A stretch of 64,000 nt of DNA from Umbelopsis ramanniana AG (GCF_025399195.1 NW_026252107.1:124001-188000), one strand, 5' to 3'. Counted from the first letter of the stretch, positions 27,962 through 39,704 are shown. Translations and numbers: made by a program. The notes: a model not told the origin generated them from the sequence alone.

Positions 27962-30900
27962 ATGGATCACAGACGGTCATCTATCTCTGAAGGCTCGGTT
28001 ACTTCAGAAGATTTGGCTTCTAAAGATCTACCCTCTCGCTCGTACTATTCATCTCACGTCCAACCTGATATAGGTAATGCACAGATCTCCTTTCACCCCC
28101 TACTGCGAAATGTGACTTTAACCCAGACACTCTATTGTTCTTCACAGCCTTTGAAAAATACAGTGCTTCTATAGAGGCCATTCGAAAGCAATCACTCGCA
28201 CTTGGAAATATTGCTCTCGAGGATTCTGACCCTAGTGAAGAGCCTTTGGAATTTGAAGCCTCACCTCCATTATCTGTTTCCGCTGGATCGCCAGTCAATC
28301 ATACCAGTAATCTATCACTACTCCTTCAAAATGCCAACTGTCAGCAACCGCCGGCTTCATTATCCGAAGCTGCTGAAGATACCCCCCTACTACGAAGTCG
28401 TTCACAATCTGATACCGCCTATCATGCCATAAATGTAGACTCGGAACTCAACGTCAACCCTCAAAGCCCACCACAAATTCGACTACCACCTCCTATGAAG
28501 AAAAGCCCGTTGCGACAGGCACGTGAAAGTGTAGTGCATGGATCAAATGTATGGAATCATGGTATCAAAAGGATGAAAATGATGCGTGCAAAGGATGTAT
28601 GGCGGGAGGCAGTGGTAGTTCCCGCAGGATACATACCCGCGGTGATTCTAGGCTTATTGCTTAATTTGCTTGACGCCATCTCCTATGGTATGTAGCATTG
28701 CCTTATCTGTCAGGTTACAAGAGATCTTCCCTCAGCTTTGTATCACGCCACTAATAGATCATCTTTGCTCATAGGCATGATTACTTTTCCAACCAGTAAC
28801 GCGATCTTTGCGAAATTTGGGCCAGATGGTATATCCATGTTTTTCGTCAGGTAAAAGCTCCGTGCCCATTTCATGACAGCTTTTTTGAATAATGCCGCTG
28901 CCTACTGACCCCCTTGTCCGCGGTGACAGTTCTATCGTATCACAGTTGACCTATTCATGCGGCGGAAGCATATTTGGTGGAGGTAACGGAAGGTAAGGCA
29001 AGCAATAAGATGGAATTATGGCAACAGCCGTACCGTTTTCGGGTGCCTTTTTTTTTCCTCCATGGATTTGAAATGTTGTTCCCCACGTGTGGCTAAATCA
29101 CAATTTTTATTATTATTATTATTATTTAAAAAAACGAAGTATGATGATTGAGGTAGTGCCTTTCCTCCACATCATGTAAGTGACCCTCACCATCTTTTTC
29201 ACATGCTTTATCATAGCGTTCGTTTCATCTCATCTATTTTTTGCTGGTTAGGGCGGATTCGATAACGAGGCAAATTGGAGAGGACAAGCCCCATGAAGTG
29301 ATAGCAACTACTATTGTGGCATTTGCTATCAGTAGTATCATGACTGGTGTGGCATTCTATATCTTGGGAGCTATGAAACTTGGTTCTCTCATAGGCTTTT
29401 TCCCTCGCCATATCTTGGTCGGTACCATTGGTGGAGTGGGTTGGTTCTTGGTGGCTACCGGAATCGAAGTATCAGGACGACTGGAAGGTGGCATGGTCTA
29501 CGATATTCCAACCATGAAGGAGATCTTTCTCAACACACATACCCTGCTTTTGTGGACTTCAGCGCTTGGCGTTGCACTACTGCTCCGTGCACTGCAGCAT
29601 AAAATTAAGCACCCGTTATTGGTCCCAGCATTTTTCATGATCGTCCCATCCTTATTTTGGTTCGTTGTCCTAGTGGCAGGATTGGATGTCGACCAAGTTC
29701 GTAACGACGGTTGGATTTTCCCTCTTGTCGAGGGTGATGTTCCATTCTGGCATTTCTATACATATTACGGTAAGCTGACGTAGCAAGCCGCGGAAAAAAA
29801 ACAATGATATTGTTGTGGTTTAACTTTGTGCCCGATTGTTGGCTTCTAGACTTCAGCGCCATTGACTGGGCTGCGCTATCTTCAACCATACCGGCTATGT
29901 TGGCGTTGACTTTCTTTGGCGTTCTCCATGTTCCTATCAACGTCCCTGCGCTAGGCGTATCTACCAACCGAGATGACGTTGATGTCAATAAAGAACTTGT
30001 CGCTCATGGCATCTCCAATACATTGTCAGGATGTCTTGGTTCAGTTCAAAGTAAGTTTATTTTCCTCTTGCGATGTTGTACAAACCATAATTTTTTTTTG
30101 TTATCTCCAGCAAGCGATAACCAACTGTCTTATCTTTTATCTTTTAGATTATCTTGTATATACCAACAGTTTACTTTTTATCAAGTCTGGAGGCGACAGT
30201 CGACTTGCTGGTCTTATGCTAGCTGGTGCTACCACTATTTTATGGGTTGCAGGACCTGGCATCGTTGGCTATATACCCGTTATGGTGGTAGGAGCTTTGA
30301 TTTTCCACTTGGGCTTGGACCTCTTAAAGGAAGCCTTGGTCGACACGTGGGGAAATCTTCACCACTTTGAATACATCACCATTTGCGCCATCATCTTCTT
30401 CATGGCATGGTTAGGTTTCGTCGAAGGTATCTTTTTGGGCATCGTTATGGCCTGCATCTTCTTTGTGGTGACCAACTCAAAGCGCGGTGCCATTCGAGGG
30501 GTCTACTCTGGAAATACCATTCATTCAACTGTGCGAAGATTGTTCCGCCAACAAAAGTTTTTGAATCAAGTTGGAAACCAGATTATGATCGTTTTACTGC
30601 AAGGCTATTTGTTCTTTGGCACGATTGGCCAAGTCGAACGATGCATACGAGATGCTCTAGACCAAATGGCATGGGAGCAAACTCCGATACGATTCCTTGT
30701 ATTGGATCTCAAGTTGGTTCAAGGCATTGACTTTAGTGCTTCCGAAGCGTTTGTTCGACTCAAGCGTCTTCTCAAATCAAAAGACGTGTATCTAGTGCTA
30801 TGCAATGTTGACCTTGATACCGAAATCGGCCATGCTCTTTGGAAGGCAGGAATGATGCACACGGAAGAAGAAGCCGGTAACAATTTACAATGTTTCGCTA

Positions 30901-31804
30901 TTTTAAACGAAGCTCTGGAATGGTGTGAAAACATATTGCTGGAAACTTATTATGCCAAGCATGCTGTCTTGGCACAGCAGCGTCGACAAGCTACAATAGC
31001 AAGTAAGCAGGGAGTTTCATTTATTTTCGGCATCAAAAAGTGCGGTGGTCTCGCGTGTGTTAGGCATGGAAAAGGAAACCGCCCCGCCACGGAAGTTCAT
31101 ATCCCTAAATTTCTAAAATGTATTGTTTCTTTTTTAGAATCCGTTAAGAGTGATTCAACTGACAGAGATGCCCTACGAGGTACAGTAGCATCATCGCCAA
31201 GACAGAATATGCTGGTCCAAGCGGTCCAAAAGGTGTTCAATGGTAAGCAGTATTAATGATTGATCTATTGGTTTAATCGGTGACACGGAGTCCTAAATTT
31301 GGCATATCAGATGCCCCTGTGGTGCAATCCAATATGGCCCAGCCAATTGCCATCATGACCCAAGCTTTTGGAGAGCTTTCAAGTAGCGCCAACCCAGATC
31401 TGTATATGCATTTGGCACCCTACTTTGTACGAGTCACTATATCAACCAGTACCATCCTTTGGTCTCCCGGTGAACCATCGACATGCTTGTATATAATTGA
31501 AAAAGGGCTGCTAAAAAGCAGCATGCTCGAGCGCACTGAGGATTCAGAGCGACTTCAGCTTATTGCCACGGAAAGTATTCTGCCTGGCACTATTGTGGGT
31601 GAACTGGGACTGTTTACCGAATCCCCCCGCACCAAGACGCTGACCGCTGAACAAGACTCTGTTCTCTGGAAAATGTCTAAGCAAGACTTCAATCGAATGC
31701 TAGAAAAAGAACCCACTGTTGCTAATCGTTTTATGAGAATGGCCTTGAACTTCTCAGCCGAACGCTTAAAACTTGTGTCTAGCTTTGCCTTTGAGCTTAA
31801 CTAA
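27962..31804 (+). CDS. SulP/SLC26-type transporter with STAS and cyclic-nucleotide-binding domains
   Basis: Ten exons: 27962..28073, 28148..28687, 28775..28850, 28930..28992, 29140..29175, 29252..29769, 29850..30050, 30148..31002, 31138..31242, 31311..31804; 999 aa. A ~190-residue cytosolic N terminus precedes VVPAGYIPAVILGLLLNLLD, the first SulP helix, then about 10-12 hydrophobic segments (GSLIGFFPRHILVGTIGGVG, ALTFFGVLHVPINVPALGVS). A STAS domain follows (QIMIVLLQGYLFFGTIGQVE, FLVLDLKLVQGIDFSASEAF). The last ~150 residues form a cNMP-binding fold (CLYIIEKGLLKSSM, GTIVGELGLFTESPRTKTL). This order is that of the fungal vacuolar YGR125W/VSB1 family, linked in yeast to vacuolar basic amino acid uptake, so sulfate transport should not be assumed. 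The 36-nt exon 29140..29175 has an unusual AAG acceptor, but phase and product (MMIEVVPFLHI) support it. Confidence 0.9.
29107..29126 (+). repeat. (TTA)n microsatellite in an intron
   Basis: Six to seven TTA units just upstream of the 36-nt exon of the SulP gene. Length changes here could affect recognition of that exon's weak acceptor. Confidence 0.85.
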
Positions 31805-32113
31805 GCCACGGACCATGAATCTCCCAGGCGTCTTTTCATTAAAAAAAAAAAAAAAAATTATTTTTGGGATTAAATTGGGAAATCTGCCAGTGCCGGGTAT
31901 CCAAATGAAAACCCAATGACGGGCGTGACCGAATACCTTCTCAGTAAAAAGTGTTTCCCTATCCCATCGGAGAGAACTGCAAAAGTGCGTTTTGCTGCAG
32001 AACCTTGGAAAATTGTAGAACCGAATTTTGGGGGGGGGGGGCATGTCCATGAGCTAGTTGGGTTGGTAGCTTTTAAAACCGTTTATTCTTTCATCACTAC
32101 TGTTCTTGTTCCA

Positions 32114-32144
<31 letters not shown>

Positions 32145-32177
32145 TATCCTTCACTCCTTTCTTTTCCGATATTCAAA
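31805..32177. other. Spacer with homopolymers upstream of the velvet gene
   Basis: Contains an A15-16 run near 31841-31856, a 12-G run at 32030-32041 and a CT microsatellite. It holds the SulP 3' UTR and the velvet promoter and leader. Confidence 0.6.
32117..32142 (+). repeat. (CT)13 microsatellite in the velvet gene leader
   Basis: Thirteen CT units ending 35 bp before the ATG at 32178. Pyrimidine tracts are common in fungal core promoters. Confidence 0.9.
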
Positions 32178-34050
32178 ATGTCAAACTCTCACACGCGGAC
32201 TACGTCTGGATCAAGTTCAACCTCTGCGTCCAGTTTATACAAATTCATTCCTAGTCAAACTTCGCCTTCGTCAGGGTAAAAAAAATTGGTCTTAATTTAG
32301 TGCACCCAACGAAAATATTTACCAAACCCAAAATATTTTATCCCACTTCCGAACAAAATTCATTAGACATACCCTCACTATTCGACAACAACCTGCTCAT
32401 GCTAGAGTTTGCACGATCCCTGAGCGTGGTAAGTGTCTTTTTGAATATTGATTTTAATAGAGAGGGGAAAAAGTGGGAAGATTATCAGAAGAAAATTCGT
32501 TCATTGTCCGGGAAAACATTTTCGCTGACTGTGAAACTATTAGACCGCAGACCAATTGACCCGCCACCCATTTTGCGTATGTCACTGGATGGGCTTGACC
32601 CAGAGGAAGAACAGTAAGTATCGTGGCAAAATTTACACAGAAAAGGGAAATGCCAAGACATTGTAACCAAGCCGGAGTAATAACCTTATCCATCCTCAGG
32701 TACCACACGCAAAGCCCTCATTACTTCATGTGTGCTAATCTTGTCCACCCGCACGACCACACAAATTTGTACCTTCCTGTCCAAAATTACCTCACTGGCA
32801 CCATTGTGTCCTCCTTGCACCGACTGAAGGATATTGATAATAGTGGTAAGATAGGCATACTGAAACCTTTTACAATCTATCCTTCTAACGGAACGATTTT
32901 TCCTTTTTTTTTTTTTTTCAAAAGATGGTGCATTTTTTGTGTTTGGTGATTTGGCCGTAAAGGAGGAAGGGGAGTTTCGATTGCTCTTCAGCTTGTTCGA
33001 AATAGTAGAGTAAGTTTGAATTCTCGTCAGAACGCTCCGCTATCAATTTCTAATGAAATTTCCACCACAGTACTGTAGTCAGAACTAGGAAAACGATTTT
33101 ATCTGACATCTTCACTGTATATGCCCCAAGACATTTTCCGGGGCCACTGCCTTCAACCTTCTTATCACGTTCGTTCTCAGACCAAGGAGTTCGAATGCGT
33201 ATACGGAAGGAGCATAGAATCCAAGTGTAAGTGGCATTGCATCCCTGGTATGTGTGACATATAACAACCGCCACCACGTTTCTGACATTTCTACAGCTCA
33301 TCACCTAGAAAACGAAAGCAGCCAGAGAGTGAAAAACCCTATGGTAAACGAAGACTACAAAGTAGCCCATTGAGTGACGACAGTCCTTCCGAGACGTCGG
33401 TCAATATCGAAGATCGTAAAGTGGAATTTGAAAGACCTCACATACCCCAGCAGCAGCGGGATCAGCCAAAGGAGTATGCACGGGAGTATCAAAGAGAGCA
33501 ATCCTCCAATGAATTTAAATCAGAACATCCAAGAGAACCACAACCAAGAGAATACCCGGAGTACCAAGGCGAGAGACCAAGAGAATATGCTACAGAGCCT
33601 CCAAGGGAACTACCACCCAGAGTCTATGCGTCAGAATATCAGAGAGAAACACCGCAACGAACAGACTATCCAACAGCGGTGTATCCAAGAGAACAACCAC
33701 CATCAGAACACTACAGAGGTTCTCCACCTGGTGCCATACCATATCTAAAAGCGCCATTACAAGATATAGCAGCTCTTCCTATTCCCATACGAAGTACTTC
33801 GCCAATGAATATATCTATACATCGCGAACCCATAACTGCATTCCCGTTATTTCATCAAGTGATGCCTGACATTGCTCAGTATCACCTTGGTGCATCCAAA
33901 CCGAACACACCTCCAGAATTCATAACTGCAGCAGGAGAGCAGTCACCAAAACGACGACAAGAACCTTGTCGGCCAGGGCACGAGTATCCTGTCGATTCAC
34001 CTTTCGACTCCAGACATATGAACCCCCCGACCCATCCATTGTTTCCATGA
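32178..34050 (+). CDS. Velvet-domain regulator (VelB/VosA superfamily)
   Basis: DNA-binding regulators that couple development to secondary metabolism in fungi, working as homo- or heterodimers in the nucleus. Exons 32178..32275, 32301..32428, 32544..32613, 32700..32845, 32925..33009, 33071..33226, 33297..34050; 478 aa. The velvet fold runs from about residue 45: [18 protein letters not shown], then [62 protein letters not shown] and [21 protein letters not shown] basic KRKQ...GKRR segment follows. The C-terminal ~200 residues are a degenerate tandem repeat around PREY/QRE units ([26 protein letters not shown]), disordered and charge-rich. The intron 32429..32543 could be misread as coding; skipping it joins IPER to DRRPIDPPP as in the family. 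Which velvet subtype this is cannot be decided here. Confidence 0.92.
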
Positions 34051-34963
34051 AGGGGAGTTTTGCTCTGTGCATTAATTTTTTTAATTGTTCCGTTCAGTGC
34101 GACTTTGAAAAAAAAAGAAAAGATAATTTGGTTGTTGCCTTGTGTTACTAACTCAGTTAGTGGCAAAAACTTGTACATACATTGTAGAATTTCAAACGAT
34201 AATATCTGTTTTAAAATAGCACACACTTTTGTGGTTTTTTTTATTCACTTTGATCATCCGACGCCTCCTTGGTTTGCTTTGGCTCGTGCAACATTGAGTG
34301 GAAAATCTTTTGAAGATACCGTTGCTGTTGCCAAGACTTTCAGAGAACGCACCCACAAGCGAAATTTCGAGGACCGGCAGAGTGGCTTCTGCGATAATTC
34401 GCGCGAGTTCCTATTCGAGTGAGGAAAGGGGGGGCACCTTGCATCAAAGAAGCCAAGCCAAGTAGACACACGGGATCTAGATGTAGTGGGGTATGCGGGT
34501 AAAGAATGAGACGTGTGAACGGCAGCATGAGGATGGGGAAGTTCGGCGCAAGATACTCGGATGCAACTGTTCAAAGGGACTCCGTTAATACCAAGACTTT
34601 TGTAATTATTAGATGACCCCCATAACTTGATGCTTACATTAGCTTTAGATATCAATTCCTCGAAACTGAGATTGAACTCGGCTTACTCATAACTACCGAG
34701 GATTCTACAGCTCCAACGCAGGTAATACAAAAAATGCCACCACCGCCAATTTTTTGGATCTCACCAGGTATTCCCTACGATTCGGTCATCCCTTATTAAA
34801 TTGATTTTTGTCATAAGAATAGTAGCATTACAATGCTTTTCATGTTGGTCGAGAGTGGCTAATGGCCCCACCAGCCACCGCCAAAAATACACCCATTGTA
34901 GGTATTTTTGGCAGTTGCTTTGACACCTGTTTGCCTTGTTATTAGATTGTGATTAGCTTTAGC
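34051..34963. other. 0.9-kb spacer between velvet and the first F-box gene
   Basis: Carries the velvet 3' UTR. Two stretches look partly codon-like but are unassigned: plus-strand 34220-34422 (open, ending NSREFLFE and TGA) and 34649-34720 (open, YQFLETEIELG, followed by a GT donor). I could not build a gene from them. Confidence 0.4.
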
Positions 34964-36707
34964 ATGGCAAACTTTACGTCTTTGCAAGGTAGGACAACTT
35001 CGTGGGGCGGTTACTGAAATTAGTAGTTGACGCTTATAACCTGTTACCACAAACTTAGATCGCCGACCTGAACAATGTACTGGATCGCACAAAGAACCAA
35101 ATTCCTGCCCACAGTCTAGTGCTACATCAGAAACATGTAATTTAACAAAGAACAAATCTTCACTTCCAACGCACCCAACAATATCGACCTACCATGGCAT
35201 TCCAAATCAAGTGGATGAACTTTTACCAGACGTCGTGCTACACTTCACAGACCCCGACTTCAATTACTCACTACCTGACAGGCAGAGCTGGCCTTATGGT
35301 ACGACGGCTTACCACCTACAGCCAAGGTGGACGCCGCTGCCACAAGAAATATTCATATCAATCTTATCATGGCTACCCCTTGATTCATTGGTACGTTGCA
35401 TGAGAGTCTGCCGTGAATGGAATCAGTTCATTCAGTACACTCGTGCGCTTTGGGAGGAAATGAGCTGTGATGACGAGTATAGCGTTGATCAGGACACAAT
35501 TGAGCGTTATATGAAGAGAGCTGGTCAAAATGGCATTCGAAAAGTGTCTCTTGGCTCTTCTACCGCGATGAAACTCGATGTAAGACTATTCATAAAAGCA
35601 TTGCTCGAACAAGGCGTTGGCAATTTGCAATATCTTGGTATGTTTTCGCATTCATGCATCATGATGTCAGTTTGGCAATACGCCCATTAATCGCAACATG
35701 TATCTTTATTGACACTAGATATGTCGGACTGGAGATTGCCTACACCTGATTGTCTACAGTTGTTCAATGAAGCAAGGCTGTCCTTACGCTACCTAAATCT
35801 CTCCAACCTGCCTTGGATTGAGATTGTTTGGAAACATGCCATCTTAACATTGGAAAATTTGGAGCACATCGAATACTACAACTGCTATCCAGAATTGTTA
35901 CCCGATCTCGAACTACCTTTGAGGAGATCTTTGAAGACTTTACGTGCAAGTGGATCGTTTGGAGTGACTAGCAATTTAATTTCTAGATTACGGCAATTTC
36001 CCAATCTGCAGGAGGTCACACTTAACTCCATAAGAATACGCAACCCACTGAGTCTCTCTGGATTCATCATTGAGCTTCCAAGCATTCGAAAACTACACAT
36101 CAGGATGCCTCTTTGGCCAGGATTCGAATACCCTTCACAAATAGGAACACAGTCACTTACCGCCGAGTACATTAAACAAATCACCATCAACTCTTGTAAC
36201 CTGGAATACCTGTCCTTTTCCTCGCCTTCCGCATTGGCAGTATGTGATGATGAACTCAGTGCTGTCCTGGACGGCTGCTCCCAACGGCTGGCGGTCTTGA
36301 AGATTTCCGTATCAAAAATCACCGACCAAGCTCTCTTGCATATGGCATCACTCAAACTCCCTTGCCTCCATACGTTAAGAATAGCACATTGCCCAAACAT
36401 ATCAATGGATGGATTGAAACTGGCCATTGAATCTTGTCCACAACTTGTACAAGTCGAACTTATGTACCTTACAGGCATGAACAACACACTGTTATCATGC
36501 TTGGGCGATTGTGCTTTTCTTCAAATCGTCAATATTGCTTCTTCCAAATCTATTTTTCCCTTATATACCAGCAAAGGCTTACGACTCTTGGTTGGAAAGT
36601 CCAAATCTCTTCAAAAAGTATGCTTCCTTGGTCCCAATCAATTTGAACCAAGTGCAATGGAATATACTCGGGCTACTTTGGGGACAACCAACTGCATCTT
36701 TTCCTAA
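34964..36707 (+). CDS. F-box and leucine-rich-repeat protein without TPRs (paralogue of the next gene)
   Basis: Predicted substrate receptor of an SCF ubiquitin ligase. Exons 34964..34988, 35059..35637, 35719..36707; 530 aa. The first exon (MANFTSLQ) is an inference: the second exon is open back to 35040 and needs an upstream start, and this ATG-plus-donor has the right phase. The F-box reads WTPLPQEIFISILSWLPLDS, LVRCMRVCREWN (~residues 95-140). The rest is irregular LRRs (LRYLNLSNLPWIEI, LPCLHTLRIAHCPNIS), ending RATLGTTNCIFS. The final exon is 989 nt in the same phase as the last exon of the gene at 37055, and shared motifs (YMKRAGQNGI vs YLKRAGSAGV; DMSDW vs DFTGW; same C-terminal pattern) show tandem duplication. 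No TPR region is present. Confidence 0.85.
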
Positions 36708-37054
36708 GTAAACCGTTGCAATACTATATTATCAAGAAACTGTAGATATTGTTCTGGTCTTATTTTAGCTTACTTTACCACTGTATGTATACAAGAAAAA
36801 TTTGAAATATACATGTGCAAATCGTTCTTGGTATTGTTGCAGTAATTGGGAACCTTCTCATGAATAATGTGGTCCGTATTTTGTCTGTTATAACTGCAAG
36901 CATCATATGTTTTCATTCATTCATATGGAACGGTTTCGCTATTGTATAAGACGGCTGCATACTAGATCGATCGGTTTCGAAGTCAGCGTAAAATTTCGGT
37001 ACAACTCACACGAGATCATAAGGTACAAGTGCGACTGCACCCAAATGCGCTAGC
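36708..37054. other. Spacer between the tandem F-box genes
   Basis: Short same-strand spacer carrying a 3' UTR and promoter. I see no relic of a TPR exon in it. Confidence 0.5.
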
Positions 37055-38796
37055 ATGTCAAGTACCGATTTCGCGAGAGGCAATGAATCTTTTCAAAAAT
37101 CCGACTTCAGATCGGCTTATAGGCATTATACAAATGCATTAAAGGCGAATCCAAAAAACGCAGTTGTCCTGGACTGCCGAGCAGCCACAAACCAAAGACT
37201 TGGAAAGCATAAAGATGCATTAGAAGATGCACGCTTAATCGTCAAACTCGAACCAACTCAGGCTAGGGGATACCTGAGATTATACAAAGTACTCACCCAT
37301 TTGAATCAGAAGGATAAAGCTCAGCAAGTGATTGGTGTCAGTCTGAGGCGTGTGCCCGCTTTTGACAAGCTATACCCGGCTCTCAAACGACTTAAAACAT
37401 CCAAAGATATTGACACCCCCATCCAGAACTACTGGCCACTATTACCGTTGGAATTGATACATTCCATCTTTCTTTCTCTTCCATTACAAGACCGTGTACG
37501 TTCGATGCGCGTTTGCCGCTACTGGCACCAGATACTGAGAGATACGCCTGCCATCTGGCGCGACTTGACCATCACGAATCCATCCACCCGAATTACCTTT
37601 CCTGCCTTTACCACTTACTTGAAACGTGCCGGGTCAGCTGGAGTTCATACAATTGCGCTGGGATCAATATCGTTCAAGAAGCAAAGAGGCAACGAGCCCA
37701 TGAAGGACTTGTTGAACGCCCCTCAATGTCTTCAGCATATAGGTGAGCTTTAATTGTAAATGAAAAGGCTTTGCACAACGGACAATCATTCATGAAATGC
37801 AAAATAGATTTTACAGGTTGGTCAGCTTCACATTCTACTGCTCAATCACTTTTAAGGCAGAACAAGTCGACCTTGCGATATGTCAACGCTACGGATGCTA
37901 CAAGTAGCAACGATTACATATGTGCAGCCATAGAAGAATGTGATATTTTGGAGACGTTGGTGTGCTTAAACTATACACGCCTGGACTACAACGAGTTGAA
38001 ATATCCGAGTCGTGCAGCCTCATCTGTCAAGAACTTCCACTTTAAAACACAATTGCCTGCTGCTGGAGGATACACTGCTGGACCAATGGTACGATATATC
38101 GGCTCCCTTCCTAACCTGGAAAATCTCAGTCTACATTACACGGACGGCATACCTGGCACATTTATCCACCGCCTTATCCTATCACTTCCATATCTTCAAC
38201 AGTTTCGTGTTCGTATCGAACAAAGGCTCTCATCGGCTTTGAGAACCGATACAACCAACACTCTATCTGCTCGAGAAGCAAAAGAGCTAGAACGAAATTC
38301 CGCCAACATCCGTGTCTTCTCACTAGCATGTCTATGCTTCTATGACTGGGAGCTCATACCTATCATCACTGGATGCCGCGAAAAGATCCAAGCACTTACG
38401 TTGTATGAAACCAGCTTGACGGACCATGGCCTACAACATGTCTGCCTACAGCCGCTGCCTCAACTTCAGGTTTTAGAATTATCAAGGTGTCATTTCAGCT
38501 CGGAAACCATGGTGTCACTGCTTCGCGCCTGTCCTAACCTGAGAAACGTAGTGCTCAACGATCTCCCTAATGCCAACGATGAAGTCATGACAGCCCTGGC
38601 CCAGTGCAAGCACGTTACGACACTTGATATATCCTCCTCAACCAAGATTACCGGCTTTGGTGTCAGACGGGTCGTAGCTGGTTGTCCCTCTCTTAGACGC
38701 CTGGTTGCTGATTGCTGCAGTATTGATCTTGATACTATTCAGCACACTCGGTCTGTTATGGGTCATTCCAGCTGTAGCTTTTTTTCAAGAGTATAG
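37055..38796 (+). CDS. TPR - F-box - LRR protein, DIA2/pof3 family
   Basis: F-box receptor of SCF; in yeasts the DIA2/pof3 proteins have this domain order and guard replication and genome stability in the nucleus. Exons 37055..37742 and 37808..38796; 558 aa. Three TPRs occupy residues ~1-110 (FARGNESFQKSDFRSAYRHY; NPKNAVVLDCRAATNQRLGK; ARGYLRLYKVLTHLNQKDKA). The F-box follows at ~130-175 (PLLPLELIHSIFLSLPLQDR, VRSMRVCRYWHQIL). LRRs fill the remainder (LPNLENLSLHYTDG, LPQLQVLELSRCHFSSETMV, CPNLRNVVLNDLPNANDEVM), ending SVMGHSSCSFFSRV. The second exon is 989 nt, the same as its upstream paralogue. The domain order makes this copy the likelier DIA2/pof3 orthologue. Confidence 0.9.
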
Positions 38797-39409
38797 TGCG
38801 TCTGCCGGATCAAAGACAGTAGATTGTTCTCTCGTGATCCTGACCTCTTATCCACCGCTTTGTACATTTTCATATAGTGCCTACTGATTTTCCTCCATAC
38901 CACTTTGCTCTAATAAATACAGTAATAACGTCATCGATTCGGTACGCGATGTTCGAATTAACAGCCCATACTATTCGTTTCTGTAGGAGCTACCTGCCCG
39001 CCAACCCAATCAATGCGCGATAAGACACCCAATCGGAGTAGCGTGCTGATCATGCTTGTAGGTAAGATACGTTGCATTTATTCTGCGGCTACATTGGTTG
39101 GAGTGTCACTTTGACAGCAACTCACTGCTGTATGAGAGGTTTCTTCCAGTTACTGGAGAACAGGGTGTTTCTGTGGACAAAAATGCGTGGGCTTAGTGTT
39201 AATTATTTTTTGGGACTTGGGCCACCACGCTAGGGCAATTGTCCAAATCCCAGCCAGTGCGGCATTGCCTCGCTCCCCCCCAAAAAAAAAAAATGCAACA
39301 TTTCTCCCTCACCAATACGTCATTGGTTCCTCATCCTCTCCGTATAAAATCCCTAACCTCTCTCTTCCACTGAGCTATATCAGCTTTGACAGCAACACTC
39401 CAGTTAAAC
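38797..39409. other. Spacer after the F-box pair, with promoter of the 76-aa gene
   Basis: Mostly A/T-rich and without a gene. The right end carries a CCAAT pair and a TATA box, listed separately. Confidence 0.5.
39312..39349 (+). promoter_or_regulatory. Inverted CCAAT pair and TATA box of the 76-aa gene
   Basis: CCAATACGTCATTGG at 39312-39326 is a CCAAT/ATTGG inverted pair enclosing an ACGTCA (CRE-like) half-site. TATAAAA follows at 39343-39349, 61 bp before the ATG. Binding of a Hap/NF-Y complex and a bZIP is plausible but unproven. Confidence 0.45.
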
Positions 39410-39704
39410 ATGATTCGCACTTCCCTACAAAGAATTTACTCCACAACTGCACGTAGAGCCTTTTCTCGATCCGCTGCCGTGTCAGCAGAGTCAAAACGTA
39501 AGTACAGTTAAACCAAGATCACTACGTGGAGTTCCACACTAAGTCTACGTTCTTGTAACAGAGACCCCAGAACTCGCCAAAAAGCATGCCGATAAGATTC
39601 GAAAGGAAGAACAGAGCAAGGAGCAACGTCCCTCTCCCATCCCCAAGGAAGCCCAGAAGAAGTTTGACGAAATGAACAAGAGGGCTGAACAAAAGAAGAA
39701 ATAG
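39410..39704 (+). CDS. Small protein with mitochondrial presequence, 76 aa, unknown
   Basis: Exons 39410..39497 and 39562..39704. The N terminus, MIRTSLQRIYSTTARRAFSR, is rich in Arg, Ser and Ala with no acidic residues, as in mitochondrial targeting peptides. The mature part is highly charged and probably helical (KKHADKIRKEEQSK, FDEMNKRAEQKKK). I do not recognise a family. Promoter elements and a clean splice support a real gene. Confidence 0.7.

Noticed and set aside
32430..32543. Open reading through the velvet intron ([17 protein letters not shown])
   Set aside because: Skipping it with GT...TTAG joins ARVCTIPER to DRRPIDPPP in phase, as in velvet domains; the inserted residues have no place in the fold.
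34254..34655. 133-codon minus-strand ORF
   Set aside because: No domain, no partner exons and poor composition; it may simply mirror a codon-like plus strand.
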